Assembly (NCBI RefSeq): GCF_016862975.1
Contig: NZ_BONZ01000064.1
Coordinates: 1-64,000, forward strand
Source: Rugosimonospora africana
GTDB lineage: Bacteria > Actinomycetota > Actinomycetes > Mycobacteriales > Micromonosporaceae
DNA length: 64,000 nt
Direction of reading: 5' to 3'
In this document: positions 27,873-37,703 of the stretch, piece after piece
How the letters are laid out: the number at the start of each line of letters is the position of its first letter
Position numbering within the stretch: the stretch's first letter is position 1
Made by a program: the position numbers and the translations under genes
Notes under the pieces: model-generated
The model's input: only the letters and a program-made list of their open reading frames with translations
Databases searched by the model: none
What the model was told of the DNA's origin: nothing

Positions 27873-29249
27873 TCAGCCGGCCAGCCCGCGTACCGCGCCG
27901 TAGAGGCCGAGCACCGCACAGGCGATCGGGATCACCGAGATCACGCACAGCGCGTCGAGCAGGTCCGCCGCCCGGCCGAGGTACGGTCCCGGCGGCCGGG
28001 TCCGGTACCGGAGTCCGGCCGCCAGGCACACCACCGCCACGGCGAGCGCCCCGGCCACCACCGGCAGCGTCGCGGGTACCCGGGTCAGCAGCGCCCCGGC
28101 CGTACCCGCGCCGGCCAGGAGCAACGGCAACCGGTGCCGTACCGCCGGAAACAGCCGGGCCCGTACCAGGAATCCCGCCGCCGCCACCGCGACCAGCAGG
28201 CGACCGGCGTCGCCGGCGGAACCGGCGAGCGACACGGCCGCCACGGTGGCCGCGACCGCCAGCCCGGACAGCAGGCCGGCCAGAATCTCGTCGGCGCGTA
28301 CCGCGGCGGCGTGCACCCGCGCCCGGTCCAGCCGTTCGGGCTGATCCGGCGCCAGCACCGGTACCGGTAGGTTGCCCAGCCGCATCGCCAGCAGCGGTAC
28401 CGCCGCGGCGCCGATCACCAGCACGGCGAGCACGACGGCGGCGGCCAGGCCGGCGCTCAGCCGGTATCCGAGCCCGGCCCCGAGCACGCCGAGACAGCCG
28501 GCGGCCAGGCCGGCCACGAAGATCCGCAGCCGGTCACCGATCCCGACCGCGGCCACGGCGGCGACCACCACCACGGCGACCGAGGCGACCAGCAGCCGCG
28601 GGGCGAAGTCCGGGCCGAAGGCGACCGTGAGCGTGCCCCGGTCGGCGGGCACGCCGGGGGCGAGGACGAGCAGGCCGCCGGCGAACGCGTACGGCAGGGC
28701 GAGCGCCGCCAGCACCGAGCCGGCGGCCGAGTCGGCGTACGCCCGGGACGCCACGATGCCACCCAGCGTGAGCAGGAGCGCGGCTCCGAGCCCGACCAGC
28801 CCGGGCAGCGCACCGTGACCCGGGGCGCCCAGCAGGGCACCGGCACCGAGGAGCAGCACCAGCGCGGCGGCGGTCAGGCCGGTGGTCCGGGTCGCGGCGC
28901 CATCCCAGACCTGTCCGTGCCCGCGGGCACCGGCCGCGATCGCGTCGACCACGTCGTCGTACTCCAGTTCGGGCCACGGAGCCTGCCCCGGGCCGAGGTA
29001 GAGCACGTCACCGTCGCGTACCCCCTGAGCAGCGAGGCCGGCCCCCACGGCCAGCGCCGTCCCGTCGGCCCGGCGCAGCGCCCAGCCGCCGTGTGCCTGG
29101 CCCTCGTCGGCCAGCCCGATGCCGGCGTGGCGCAACAGATCCGGAAGCAGTTCGCCGAGCGGCGCCTGTTCGGGCAGCGCGACGTCGATGCGGCGCTGCG
29201 GTGTGTTGACGGTCAGCTTCGCGAGTCCGGTCGCGGTCGTCACCGGCAT
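27873..29249 (-). CDS. eccD: Type VII secretion integral membrane protein EccD
   Basis: 458 aa from ATG 29249 (a TTG four codons earlier is possible). The N-terminal ubiquitin-like domain (LTVNTPQRRIDVALPEQAP, residues about 8-85) is followed by about 11 hydrophobic segments, the EccD layout. EccD forms the membrane vestibule of the T7SS. It is divergent from eccC at 29418. No eccB, eccE, mycosin or esx genes are adjacent. Confidence 0.9.
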   Translation of the reverse strand: MPVTTATGLAKLTVNTPQRRIDVALPEQAPLGELLPDLLRHAGIGLADEGQAHGGWALRRADGTALAVGAGLAAQGVRDGDVLYLGPGQAPWPELEYDDVVDAIAAGARGHGQVWDGAATRTTGLTAAALVLLLGAGALLGAPGHGALPGLVGLGAALLLTLGGIVASRAYADSAAGSVLAALALPYAFAGGLLVLAPGVPADRGTLTVAFGPDFAPRLLVASVAVVVVAAVAAVGIGDRLRIFVAGLAAGCLGVLGAGLGYRLSAGLAAAVVLAVLVIGAAAVPLLAMRLGNLPVPVLAPDQPERLDRARVHAAAVRADEILAGLLSGLAVAATVAAVSLAGSAGDAGRLLVAVAAAGFLVRARLFPAVRHRLPLLLAGAGTAGALLTRVPATLPVVAGALAVAVVCLAAGLRYRTRPPGPYLGRAADLLDALCVISVIPIACAVLGLYGAVRGLAG

Positions 29250-29297
29250 TGCGTACCACAATCACGCGCGGTGCGCGGGGCACCCCTGGTCGCAGAG

Positions 29298-29306
29298 TTA
29301 TCCACA
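29298..29306 (+). promoter_or_regulatory. TTATCCACA nonamer between eccD and eccC
   Basis: Exact match to the classical DnaA-box consensus in the 168-bp divergent region. A second copy lies at 13354-13362, also in a gap beside a T7SS-like gene. May be chance or a DnaA-titration or regulatory site. Confidence 0.35.
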
Positions 29307-29417
29307 GGCCGTGGCCGAGGGGTTAACGCTGGGTGGGTCGCCCGCCTACCATGAGGCGTCGCTGACCCCGGTTGCCGGGGTGGGCGGGTGGACGGGCGTC
29401 GACTGGGGAGGTTGCCT

Positions 29418-32400
29418 GTGGCCACGGTCGTGGTGACGCGCGGGCCACGCCGGCCGGCACCCGCGCTGCCCACCGGGAAGCTGGCGATCCAGGCACCGCC
29501 GGAGGTTCGGCGCCTGAGCGGGTCGCGCTGGGGGCAGTTGCTGGCGGTGCTGCCGATGCTCACCGGCACGGTCGCGACCGCGATGATGTTCGCCGGCCGC
29601 CAGGGCGGCGCGTATTCCTATGTGGTCGGTGCGGTGTTCGGCGTTTCGTCGCTGGGCATGCTGGCCACCGGTTTCGGTTCGCTCGGCGGAGCACCGAAGA
29701 AGGCCGAGATGATGGCCGCCCGCCGCGAATATCTGCGCCACCTGGCCGGGCTGCGCCGGCGGGTGCGGGAGACCGCGACGCGTCAGCGCGACGCGCTGCA
29801 CTACCGGCATCCCGGACCAGCGACGCTGTGGTCCGTTGTGGACAGTTATCGGTTGTGGGAGCGGCGGCCCGGCGACGGAGACTTCGGTGTCGCGCGGGTG
29901 GGCACCGGCCCGCAGACGTTGGCCACTCCCCTCGTCGCACCGGAGACCGGTCCGCTCGACGAACTGGAGCCGATGACGGCCGGGGCGCTGCGCCGCTTCC
30001 TGGACGCCCACGCGGTGGTGCCGGAGCTGCCGGTCGCCGTGGCGGTGTCCGGCTTCGCGCGGCTCTACCTGCGGGGTGGGGACGACCCATCCGGGGACAC
30101 CGGCGACAGCGGCGGCCTCGGGCCCGACTCCCGCGCGGGGCGGTCCGGGGCCGGCGAGCGGGTCGCGCCGGAGGAGCGGGTGCGCGGGCTGATCCGCGCA
30201 CTGCTGGCCCAGCTCGCCGCGTTCCACGCGCCCGCCGACCTGCTGATCGCGGTGTGTGCCAGCCACGATCGCCGGCCCCAGTGGGAATACCTGAAGTGGT
30301 TGCCGCACGCGCTGCACCCGACCCGCACCGACCGGCTCGGGCCGGTGCGGCTGATCGCCGGCTCGGGGCCGGAGCTGGAGAGACTGCTCGGCGACGTGAT
30401 CGCCAACCGGCCGCGCTTCGGCCCGGGCAACCACCCGAGTGGGCCGCAGGTCGTGGTCGTGGCGGACGGCGGCGACCTGACCCGCTGCGAGCACCTGACG
30501 ACCGAGGGCGGGGTCGCCGGGGTGACCCTCATCGACCTGGACCGCACGCCGCCCCGGCTGCTGGACCGGGCGACGATCAGCCTGACCGTGCGGGCAGACG
30601 GCACGCTGCACAGCGACACGCTCGACGAACGCGGCGAGGTCGGTCTCGCCGATTCGCTGGAGCTGCCGGCCGCCGAGGCGTTCGCCCGGCAGCTCGCCCC
30701 GCTGCGTCTCGCACCGCCGGCCCGCGCCGGGGACGGCACCGGCCAGTCCGACCTCGGCCTGGCGGAACTGCTCGGCGTCGGCGATCCCGACGACTTCACC
30801 GCCGCCACCGGCTGGGCTCCCCGGCCCGGTCGTGACCGGCTGCGGGTCCCGATCGGGGTCGGCGAGGCCGGGCACCCGGTGGAGTTGGACCTCAAGGAGT
30901 CGGCTCAGGACGGCATGGGTCCGCACGGGCTGCTGATCGGCGCGACCGGCTCGGGCAAGTCGGAGCTGCTGCGGACGCTGGTGCTCGGGTTGGCGGCCAC
31001 GCACGACTCGGAGTCGCTCAACTTCGTCCTCATCGACTTCAAGGGTGGCGCCACGTTCGCCTCGCTGGACCGGTTGCCACACACCGCCGCCGTCATCACC
31101 AACCTGCGCGATCAGCTGCCACTGGTCGATCGGATGACCGACGCCCTCAACGGCGAGCTGCAACGCCGCCAGGAACTGCTCAAGCGGGCCGGCAACTTCG
31201 CGAGCCTGCGCGACTACGAGCGGGCCCGCGCCGGCACCGGGCTGGCACCCCTGCCGGTGCTGCTCGTGGTCTGCGACGAGTTCTCCGAGCTGCTGTTCGC
31301 CAAGCCGGACTTCATCGAGACGTTCGTCCAGATCGGACGGTTGGGCCGGTCGCTGGGCGTGCACCTGCTGCTGGCCAGCCAGCGACTGGAGGAGGGCAGG
31401 CTGCGCGGGCTGGAGACTCATTTGTCGTACCGGATCGGACTGCGCACGTTCTCCGCGATGGAGTCCCGCTCGGTGCTCGGCGTACCGGACGCCTACGAAC
31501 TGCCCCGCAGTCCGGGGCACGGCTTCCTGCGCTACGCGACCGAGCCGCTGCAACGGTTCCGGGCGGCGTACGTCTCCGGACCGTACCTGCGCCCGGGCCC
31601 CGCGCCGGCCGCCGCCGGGATCCTCGACTACACCTCACATCTGGTGTCCGCGCCGGTCCCGTCGCCCGATCCGGCGCCGGCCGCCCCGGAGCCAGCGGCC
31701 CCGAGCCTGCTCGACATCCTGGTCGACCGGCTGGCCGGCGGCGGGCCGGCGGCGCATCAGGTGTGGCTGCCGCCGCTGGATCGGCCGGCCCCGCTGGAGG
31801 AGCTGATCGGGCCGCTGGTCACCGAGCCGTCGCTCGGCCTGACCACCGCCAACCCGCAGCTGCGCGGTGCCCTGCAGGTTCCGGTCGCGTTGGTGGACAA
31901 GCCGTTCGACCAGCTCCGCGAACTGCTCTGGCTCTCGCTCGACGGCTCGGGCGGGCACCTCGCGATCGTCGGTGGGCCGCGCAGCGGCAAGTCCACCCTG
32001 CTGTTGACCGTCCTCTGTGGACTCGCGCTGAGTCACACGCCGCGACAGGTTCAGGTCTACTGCCTCGATTTCGGCGGCGGTTCGCTCGCCGGCACCCGGG
32101 ATCTGCCACAGGTGGGCGGCGTCGCCGGGCGCCTGGAAACCGATGCCGTGCGGCGCACCGTGGGCGAGGTGACCGGCCTGCTCACTACGCGCGAGCGCGA
32201 GGGCCTCACGAGCCGCGATGGGCGGGCCGACGTCTTCCTGGTCGTCGACGGCTGGGCGACGATCCGGAGTGAGTACGACGACCTCGAACCCACCATCACC
32301 GACCTGGCCACCCGCGGCCTGGCGTACGGCATCCACGTGCTCGTCACCGCGACCCGGTGGATGGATCTCCGACCGGCCATCCGGGACCTCTTCGGTTCCC

Positions 32401-33329
32401 GGCTGGAACTGCGGCTGGGCGATCCGGCCGACTCGCTGATCTCGCGCAAGGCCGCCGGCAACGTGCCGGAGAACAGCCCCGGCCGGGGGCTGACCACGGA
32501 CGCCTTCCACTTCCTGGCCGCCGCCCCGCCGCCGGATGCTCTGATCGCCGCGGTGGCCGCCGGCTGGTCCGGGCCGAAGGCGCCACGCGTGCGGCTGCTG
32601 CCGACCCTGATCGGGTACGACGAGGTCGACCTGCCGGGCGAGACAGCCATCGGCATCGCGGAGTCCGACCTGCTGCCGGTGGCCCTGGATTTCGCCGCCG
32701 AGCCACACTTCCTGCTGTTCGGCGACTCGGAGAGCGGGAAGTCATCGTTCCTGCGCGCGCTGGCCACCTCCATCACTCGCCGGTACCCGCCGGAAGCCGC
32801 TCGGGTGGTCATCGTCGACTACCGGCGCAGCCTGCTCGGCGCGGTCGAATCCGATCACCTCATCGGCTACGCCACGGGTGCCGCCCAGACTGCCGAACTG
32901 GTCGAGGCGGTCGCCGGGTACATGAAGGGCAGGCTGCCCGGCCCCGACCTGACCCCGCAACAGTTGCGCGACCGTTCGTGGTGGAGCGGCCCAGACTGCT
33001 ACCTGCTCGTCGACGACTACGACCTGGTCGCGGCCGGCCCGAGCAATCCGCTGCACCCGCTGCTGGAATACCTCGCCCAGGCCCGGGACATCGGCCTGCA
33101 CCTGGTGCTGACCCGGCGGACCGGCGGCGCGGGCCGGTCGATGTACGAGCCGGTGATCCAGCGACTGCGGGAGCTGTCGACGCCGGGCCTGGTGCTGTCC
33201 GGCGACCGGGACGAGGGCGCGCTGCTCGGCACGGTACGGCCGGGGCCGCTGCCGCCGGGACGCGGGTGGCTGGTCACCCGGCGGGAGGGGGTCCGGCTGA
33301 TTCAGCTCGCGTACCTGCCCCCGGCCTGA
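29418..33329 (+). CDS. eccC: Type VII secretion ATPase EccC
   Basis: 1303 aa from GTG 29418, preceded by GGGGAGG at 29405-29411. Two membrane helices near the N-terminus (about residues 35-75) are followed by three FtsK/SpoIIIE domains with P-loops ATGSGKSE (K514), GPRSGKST (K858) and DSESGKSS (K1108). The first domain has the Walker B VVCDEFSELL; the second and third have weaker Walker B motifs (VVDGWA, LVDDYD), the usual EccC pattern where domain 1 is the main motor. It recognises WXG100-type substrates and drives export through the EccB/C/D/E membrane complex. Divergent from eccD. Confidence 0.95.
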   Translation: MATVVVTRGPRRPAPALPTGKLAIQAPPEVRRLSGSRWGQLLAVLPMLTGTVATAMMFAGRQGGAYSYVVGAVFGVSSLGMLATGFGSLGGAPKKAEMMAARREYLRHLAGLRRRVRETATRQRDALHYRHPGPATLWSVVDSYRLWERRPGDGDFGVARVGTGPQTLATPLVAPETGPLDELEPMTAGALRRFLDAHAVVPELPVAVAVSGFARLYLRGGDDPSGDTGDSGGLGPDSRAGRSGAGERVAPEERVRGLIRALLAQLAAFHAPADLLIAVCASHDRRPQWEYLKWLPHALHPTRTDRLGPVRLIAGSGPELERLLGDVIANRPRFGPGNHPSGPQVVVVADGGDLTRCEHLTTEGGVAGVTLIDLDRTPPRLLDRATISLTVRADGTLHSDTLDERGEVGLADSLELPAAEAFARQLAPLRLAPPARAGDGTGQSDLGLAELLGVGDPDDFTAATGWAPRPGRDRLRVPIGVGEAGHPVELDLKESAQDGMGPHGLLIGATGSGKSELLRTLVLGLAATHDSESLNFVLIDFKGGATFASLDRLPHTAAVITNLRDQLPLVDRMTDALNGELQRRQELLKRAGNFASLRDYERARAGTGLAPLPVLLVVCDEFSELLFAKPDFIETFVQIGRLGRSLGVHLLLASQRLEEGRLRGLETHLSYRIGLRTFSAMESRSVLGVPDAYELPRSPGHGFLRYATEPLQRFRAAYVSGPYLRPGPAPAAAGILDYTSHLVSAPVPSPDPAPAAPEPAAPSLLDILVDRLAGGGPAAHQVWLPPLDRPAPLEELIGPLVTEPSLGLTTANPQLRGALQVPVALVDKPFDQLRELLWLSLDGSGGHLAIVGGPRSGKSTLLLTVLCGLALSHTPRQVQVYCLDFGGGSLAGTRDLPQVGGVAGRLETDAVRRTVGEVTGLLTTREREGLTSRDGRADVFLVVDGWATIRSEYDDLEPTITDLATRGLAYGIHVLVTATRWMDLRPAIRDLFGSRLELRLGDPADSLISRKAAGNVPENSPGRGLTTDAFHFLAAAPPPDALIAAVAAGWSGPKAPRVRLLPTLIGYDEVDLPGETAIGIAESDLLPVALDFAAEPHFLLFGDSESGKSSFLRALATSITRRYPPEAARVVIVDYRRSLLGAVESDHLIGYATGAAQTAELVEAVAGYMKGRLPGPDLTPQQLRDRSWWSGPDCYLLVDDYDLVAAGPSNPLHPLLEYLAQARDIGLHLVLTRRTGGAGRSMYEPVIQRLRELSTPGLVLSGDRDEGALLGTVRPGPLPPGRGWLVTRREGVRLIQLAYLPPA

Positions 33330-33360
33330 CGAGTCACACGGTTCTTCAGGGGTGGACCGC

Positions 33361-34551
33361 TCATCCGTCGGTGCAGGCGCCGGTGTCGGTCTCCTGGGTG
33401 GCCGTGCGACCGGCCGAGGCGACCGGAGCGACCTCGGCTGCGCTCAGCGCGAACCCGGTCTGCTGATCGTCGGCCGCCGCCGCGAAGACCACCCCGAGCA
33501 CCGCACCGTTCGGTTCGACGAGCGGGCCGCCGGAGTTTCCGCTGCGTACCAGGCCACGGATGGTGTAAATGTCGCGAGTGACGGTCGCGGAGTTGTAGAT
33601 GTTCGGGCCCCGGATCGGGCCGTCATCCCGGATGCGTGCGGCCTGGGCGTCGTACGGGCCGTCCAGCGGGTACCCGAGCACGATCGCGTCCGCCCCGGTC
33701 TGGGCGGGTGTCGGGGCGAAGTTCATCACCGGAGCGGACAGGCCCGGCACGTAGAGCACGGCGAGATCGCGCTCCGGGTCATACTCGACCACCCGGGCGG
33801 CGTGCAGGTCGCCGTTCTGATCAACGGACACCGACCGGGTACCCGCCACCACATGCGCATTCGTCATTATGTGCTGTGGCGCGTATACGAACCCGGAACC
33901 CTCGATACGCCGGGAGCACGACGGCGCGGCCCCGAGCACCTTGATCACCGAGTCCTCGGAGCGGGTCACCACGGTCGAGTTGTCCAGCCCCGAGTCCGGT
34001 GCCGGGACCTCCCGGACTCGGGTCGGGTCCAGTTCGCCGAAGACGTCCGGGAAGTCATTGGTGTCGACCGTGCTGCGCAAACCCTCCGAGAGCGTCTGGG
34101 CACTGTCCGGCATGACCTCGTTGATCCCGTGCAGGATCGCGCTGTTGCGTACCGACCGGGCCAGCCCCGGCAGCGCCGAGGATCCCAGCGGCGCGGCGAC
34201 CAGCCAGGCCACCAGCAGCACCGCGATCACCGACACCACGGAGCCGCCCAGGTCGTCGAGGGTCTGGCCGGTACGGTTGTGGATCGACGCGCGCAGCCGG
34301 CTGCCTATCCAGCCGGCGAGCCCCTGGCCGGCGATGGCGATGCCGAAGATGGTCAGCAGGGAGATGAACACCCGAGCGAGGTCGGCCTGCACGAAGCTGG
34401 CGAACCACGGGCCAAGCTGGAGGCCCAGCGCCGCTCCCCCGAAGAAGCCGACAAAGGACAGCAGGCCGACGAAGAACCCCTGGCGGTAGCCGTTCACGGC
34501 GAAGACGATCACCAGAATGACCAGGATGAGGTCGACCAGGCTGCCCTGCAC
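33361..34551 (-). CDS. marP: MarP-like membrane serine protease (colicin V domain plus trypsin domain)
   Basis: 396 aa from GTG 34551, 4 nt after the NUDIX stop. Four N-terminal membrane helices (residues 1-125, CvpA-like: VDLILVILVIVFAVNGYRQG) and a periplasmic chymotrypsin-fold protease with IMTNAHVVAG (His), AVLYV near the Asp, and the nucleophile VRSGNSGGPLV. In M. tuberculosis MarP (Rv3671c) is needed for acid resistance. Same neighbour order there (NUDIX, nth, crp), which supports orthology. Confidence 0.9.
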   Translation of the reverse strand: MQGSLVDLILVILVIVFAVNGYRQGFFVGLLSFVGFFGGAALGLQLGPWFASFVQADLARVFISLLTIFGIAIAGQGLAGWIGSRLRASIHNRTGQTLDDLGGSVVSVIAVLLVAWLVAAPLGSSALPGLARSVRNSAILHGINEVMPDSAQTLSEGLRSTVDTNDFPDVFGELDPTRVREVPAPDSGLDNSTVVTRSEDSVIKVLGAAPSCSRRIEGSGFVYAPQHIMTNAHVVAGTRSVSVDQNGDLHAARVVEYDPERDLAVLYVPGLSAPVMNFAPTPAQTGADAIVLGYPLDGPYDAQAARIRDDGPIRGPNIYNSATVTRDIYTIRGLVRSGNSGGPLVEPNGAVLGVVFAAAADDQQTGFALSAAEVAPVASAGRTATQETDTGACTDG

Positions 34552-34555
34552 GGAC

Positions 34556-35212
34556 CTAGGGTACGGGCCGATCACCAGTGACGGGTAACTCCACCGTCTC
34601 GGCGCGCCCCAGCCAGGGCCGCGACCAGCCGCCCAACTCCAGCAAGGTGGAGAGCACACCGGCGGTGAATCCCCAGACGAGCATGCCCCGGACCCGGAAC
34701 GCGGGGCCGACCCGGCCGGTGGAGTGCCGTACCCGCAGCCGGTTGGCGGGCTCGACCAGTTCGGCGACCGGTACCCGGTCCACCCGGGCCACCTCGGCGG
34801 CCTGCCGGGCGTGTACCGGATGGGGCTCGCGCCACCAGGCCAGCACCGGTGTGACCACGAACCGGCTCACCGGTATCCAGAGCGGCGGCAGCGTGGCGAG
34901 CACCTCCACCGTCTCCGGGTCGAGCCCGACCTCTTCCCTCGCCTCGCGCAGTGCGGTCGCGGTCGGATCGGAGTCGCCGGGGTCGGCCGCACCGCCGGGG
35001 AAGGCCGGCTGCCCGGCGTGATGGCGCATGTCGGCCGCCCGCTCCATGAGCAGCACGTCCGGGCCGTGTGGGGCGTCCTCGCCGAACAGCACGAGCACGG
35101 CGCTCGGACGCCCGCCGGTGGCCGGCACCGGCATGGGCCGGAACGCCTCCTCGTCAGCGTCGTTCACGCGGCGCAGCAGCGGCTGCCACCACGCCGGCAA
35201 CGAGTCGCTCAT
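34556..35212 (-). CDS. NUDIX hydrolase, CoA pyrophosphatase type
   Basis: 218 aa from ATG 35212. Has LLMERAADMRHHAGQPAFPGG, close to the UPF0035 motif of NudL/CoA pyrophosphatases, and the NUDIX helix ALREAREEVGL with the metal-binding Glu residues. Probably cleaves CoA or a nucleotide diphosphate derivative. Neighbour of marP as in mycobacteria (Rv3672c). Confidence 0.88.
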   Translation of the reverse strand: MSDSLPAWWQPLLRRVNDADEEAFRPMPVPATGGRPSAVLVLFGEDAPHGPDVLLMERAADMRHHAGQPAFPGGAADPGDSDPTATALREAREEVGLDPETVEVLATLPPLWIPVSRFVVTPVLAWWREPHPVHARQAAEVARVDRVPVAELVEPANRLRVRHSTGRVGPAFRVRGMLVWGFTAGVLSTLLELGGWSRPWLGRAETVELPVTGDRPVP

Positions 35213-35407
35213 CCGGCCCGACCACCTCCACGGGCGACCACCCGGAGGCGACGACCACCGCCGGACCACCGATCGCTCGCGTCGGGCCGGCCGGTGCCCG
35301 GGTGGGACCACGCGCCGAGCCACCGGTCACAGACCGTCGGGGAAGTGCCGGAAGTGCCGGTTGGCGGAGCCGAGCAGCAGTCCCCCACCTTCACCGCCGC
35401 TCCCGCC

Positions 35408-36202
35408 TCACGGCGTGTCGTCCTTGCCGACCGCCGCCTTGTGCCTGGCCTCGGCCGTGTTCGCCGCCGGCGCCGGCACCTCGGCCAGCGCGGCGAGCTC
35501 CGCGGCGCGGGGCCCCTTGAGCAGCTTCGCCGCCTCGACCGGATCGGTCGGCCCGGTGCCGTAGGACGGGCACAGGTGGGCCAGGGTGCAGGCGCCGCAG
35601 GCCGGCTTGCGGGCGTGGCACACCCGGCGGCCGTGGAAGATGATCCGGTGTGACGCCATGGTCCAGTCGCGGCGTTCGAGGAGCTTGCCGACCGCCGTCT
35701 CGATCTTGACGGGATCGGTCTCCTCGGTCCACTTCCACCGGTGGACCAGCCGCTGGAAGTGGGTGTCGACGGTCAGACCGGGCACGTCGAACGCGTTGCC
35801 GAGGATCACGTTGGCCGTCTTGCGACCGATGCCGGGCAGCGTCACCAGGTCGGTCATCCGGCCCGGGATCTCCCCGCCATAGCGCTCGACCAGCGCCTGG
35901 CCCAGCTTCATCAGGGCATCCGCCTTGTTGCGGTAGAACCCGGTCGGCCGGACGATCTCCTCCATCTCGGTGCGGTCGGCCGCCGCGTAGTCGGCCGCCG
36001 TCGGATACCGCGCGAACAGCTTCGGGGTCACCTGGTTGACGCCCTTGTCGGTGGACTGGGCGGAGAGGATCGTGGCCACGGCCAACTCCAACGCATTGCC
36101 GTGGTCGAGCTCACAGTGCGCGTCGGGGTGAGTCTCGGCCAGCAGCCTGGCCATCCGGCGGGCTCGTCGCTTACGGGCTAGGTCGGTCTCTGGCGCGGTC
36201 AC
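35408..36202 (-). CDS. nth: Endonuclease III
   Basis: 264 aa from GTG 36202. This start is chosen because a -10-like TAGGCT on the minus strand (36210-36215) ends 7 nt upstream, implying a leaderless message; a TTG at 36232 would include the promoter. Base-excision DNA glycosylase/AP lyase for oxidised pyrimidines. Helix-hairpin-helix LPGIGRKTA with the catalytic Lys, catalytic Asp in TVDTHFQR, and the 4Fe-4S motif C-x6-C-x2-C-x5-C ([17 protein letters not shown]) are all present. The gap 35213-35407 holds nothing recognisable. Confidence 0.95.
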   Translation of the reverse strand: MTAPETDLARKRRARRMARLLAETHPDAHCELDHGNALELAVATILSAQSTDKGVNQVTPKLFARYPTAADYAAADRTEMEEIVRPTGFYRNKADALMKLGQALVERYGGEIPGRMTDLVTLPGIGRKTANVILGNAFDVPGLTVDTHFQRLVHRWKWTEETDPVKIETAVGKLLERRDWTMASHRIIFHGRRVCHARKPACGACTLAHLCPSYGTGPTDPVEAAKLLKGPRAAELAALAEVPAPAANTAEARHKAAVGKDDTP

Positions 36203-36251
36203 GCTGGGAAGCCTACGTCGGCCGACCGACAATCACGGGCTTCCTGCCCGC

Positions 36252-37469
36252 TCAGGACGGGGTGATCGCGCCGTTGGCGGCTATGTGCGCGCCGGTCCGC
36301 GGGAAGTCCGACTTGGACAGTCCGTTGACCAGCGTGATCGCCTGCTTCTTCGGGTCCATCCGGGGCAGGCCCGGCGAGACCATGCGGGTGGGTACCAGCG
36401 AGCCGCTGACGAACGTGCCGTCCTTGCGGAGGGTGACCCGCAGGACCCCGCTGACACCGAGCACCCCGCCGGAGTTCAGCGCGTGATACCCGGCGAAGTT
36501 GCCCATGCTGTACGCGATCAGGTGTCCCTTGTAGAACTCCATCGCCCGCAGGACGTGGGGGCTGTGCCCGATCACGATGTCGGCCCCGGCGTCGATCATC
36601 GCGTGGCTGAACCCGATCGGGTCGCCCCGGTTTTCCCCGAGGTACAGCTCGGTGCCCGGCTTGACGTGCGTGTGATCGGCGCCTTCGCCACCCATGTGCA
36701 CCTGGATCACCACCAGGTCGGCCTGCTGCTTGGCCTGGCGTACCAGGTCCTCGGCCTTGGAGATGTTCGTGACGTCATTCGCCCACGAGTATGGAGCGAA
36801 ACCCAGTACGGCGACCTTGATGCCCTTGACGTCGACCGTCGTGATCATGCCGGGCGGCCCGGTGTACTTGACGCCCGCGTCGGTCAGCGCCTCCTCGGTC
36901 TGCTCGTGGCCCTTCGCCCCGAAGTCCAGCGCGTGGTTGTTCGCGATGGTCACCAGCGAGAACCCGGCCTGCTTGAGGATGTTCGCGTAGCTCGGCGGCG
37001 ACCGGAACTGGAAGCAGGTCTTGCCCAGGGAGGCCGCGGAGCACTTGCTGACCCCGGTGTCGTTGGTCAGCGGCTGCTCCAGATTCGCCATCTGCAGATC
37101 GGAATGCAGCGCGGAGGCGACACTGTCGAAGAAGCCCTTGCCGTTGTTGGGCGGCAGGAAGTTCGGTGCGGCGCTCATGATCGTGTCACCGACCGCCGAC
37201 ATCGTGATCTCCTGCTGATCGGCTGCCGGGGCGACGCTGGCTCCATCGCCCACCGGAGCCACCGGCGGCATCGACGCACCGGCCGACGCGCCAGTCGCGA
37301 ACCACTGCGCGGTGGCACCGCCGGAGCCGCTGCGTACCAGGGCGACGCCCATCGCCGCGGCCCCGAGGACCAGCACGGCGATCGCGGCTGTGAGCGGTGC
37401 CGTCCGGCCGTTCTGGCGGGTCGCCGAGTGGGGCCGGTCGCGTGGCGCCGGCTCGCGGTGGGGTGGCAT
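36252..37469 (-). CDS. CapA-family (PGA_cap) calcineurin-like phosphoesterase, membrane anchored
   Basis: 405 aa. A basic N-terminus and one membrane helix (about residues 25-48) are followed by the CapA domain starting at ITMSAVGDTIM, with the metal-site landmarks ANLEQPLT, IANNHALDFG and IVIQVHMGGEG plus GHSPHVLRAMEFYKG. The family includes poly-gamma-glutamate synthesis proteins; without the other cap genes its true substrate is unknown. It starts 72 bp from repeat copy 3 and is not part of the mycobacterial marP-nth-crp order. Confidence 0.88.
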   Translation of the reverse strand: MPPHREPAPRDRPHSATRQNGRTAPLTAAIAVLVLGAAAMGVALVRSGSGGATAQWFATGASAGASMPPVAPVGDGASVAPAADQQEITMSAVGDTIMSAAPNFLPPNNGKGFFDSVASALHSDLQMANLEQPLTNDTGVSKCSAASLGKTCFQFRSPPSYANILKQAGFSLVTIANNHALDFGAKGHEQTEEALTDAGVKYTGPPGMITTVDVKGIKVAVLGFAPYSWANDVTNISKAEDLVRQAKQQADLVVIQVHMGGEGADHTHVKPGTELYLGENRGDPIGFSHAMIDAGADIVIGHSPHVLRAMEFYKGHLIAYSMGNFAGYHALNSGGVLGVSGVLRVTLRKDGTFVSGSLVPTRMVSPGLPRMDPKKQAITLVNGLSKSDFPRTGAHIAANGAITPS

Positions 37470-37540
37470 GTCTATGTTCTCCGCGGCGGTAAAGGGATTC
37501 GCGTTCGACCGGACGATACCGGAGCGGGATGCCCGAGCTA

Positions 37541-37703
37541 GGTCCTGTCCTGCCGATCATTCGCCGGCCTGCGGCGAGCCCAGCCGCCGCCCGGCTGCGT
37601 TCTCGGACTCCTGGATACAACACCGGTATCCAGGAGTCCTGCGGCCTTGCCGGATCGACGCCTGGACCTCGCCTCGGCTCGACAAGATCGGCAGGACAGG
37701 CCC
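37541..37703 (+). repeat. MITE-like interspersed element, copy 3 (163 bp, complete)
   Basis: Left end GGTCCTGTCCTGCCGATC and right end (reverse complement) GGGCCTGTCCTGCCGATC match at 17 of 18 positions. Both sides are flanked by TA (37539-37540, 37704-37705), as expected for a TA target duplication. The hairpin is at 37606-37640. The C at 37703 plus the flanking TA forms, on the minus strand, the TAG stop of cbiZ. Confidence 0.88.
37606..37640. repeat. Hairpin of repeat copy 3
   Basis: Stem GGACTCCTGGATAC, loop AACACCG, stem GTATCCAGGAGTCC; 14 perfect pairs, same stem as copy 1. Confidence 0.85.

Noticed and set aside
29346-31553. Long antisense open frame opposite eccC (735 aa)
   Set aside because: Shadow of the high-GC eccC gene; composition is Arg/Gln/His-rich with no domain, while the sense strand has all EccC motifs.
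35213-35407. Minus-strand 61-aa frame between nth and the NUDIX gene
   Set aside because: No Shine-Dalgarno, Gly/Arg-rich low complexity, no conserved feature.
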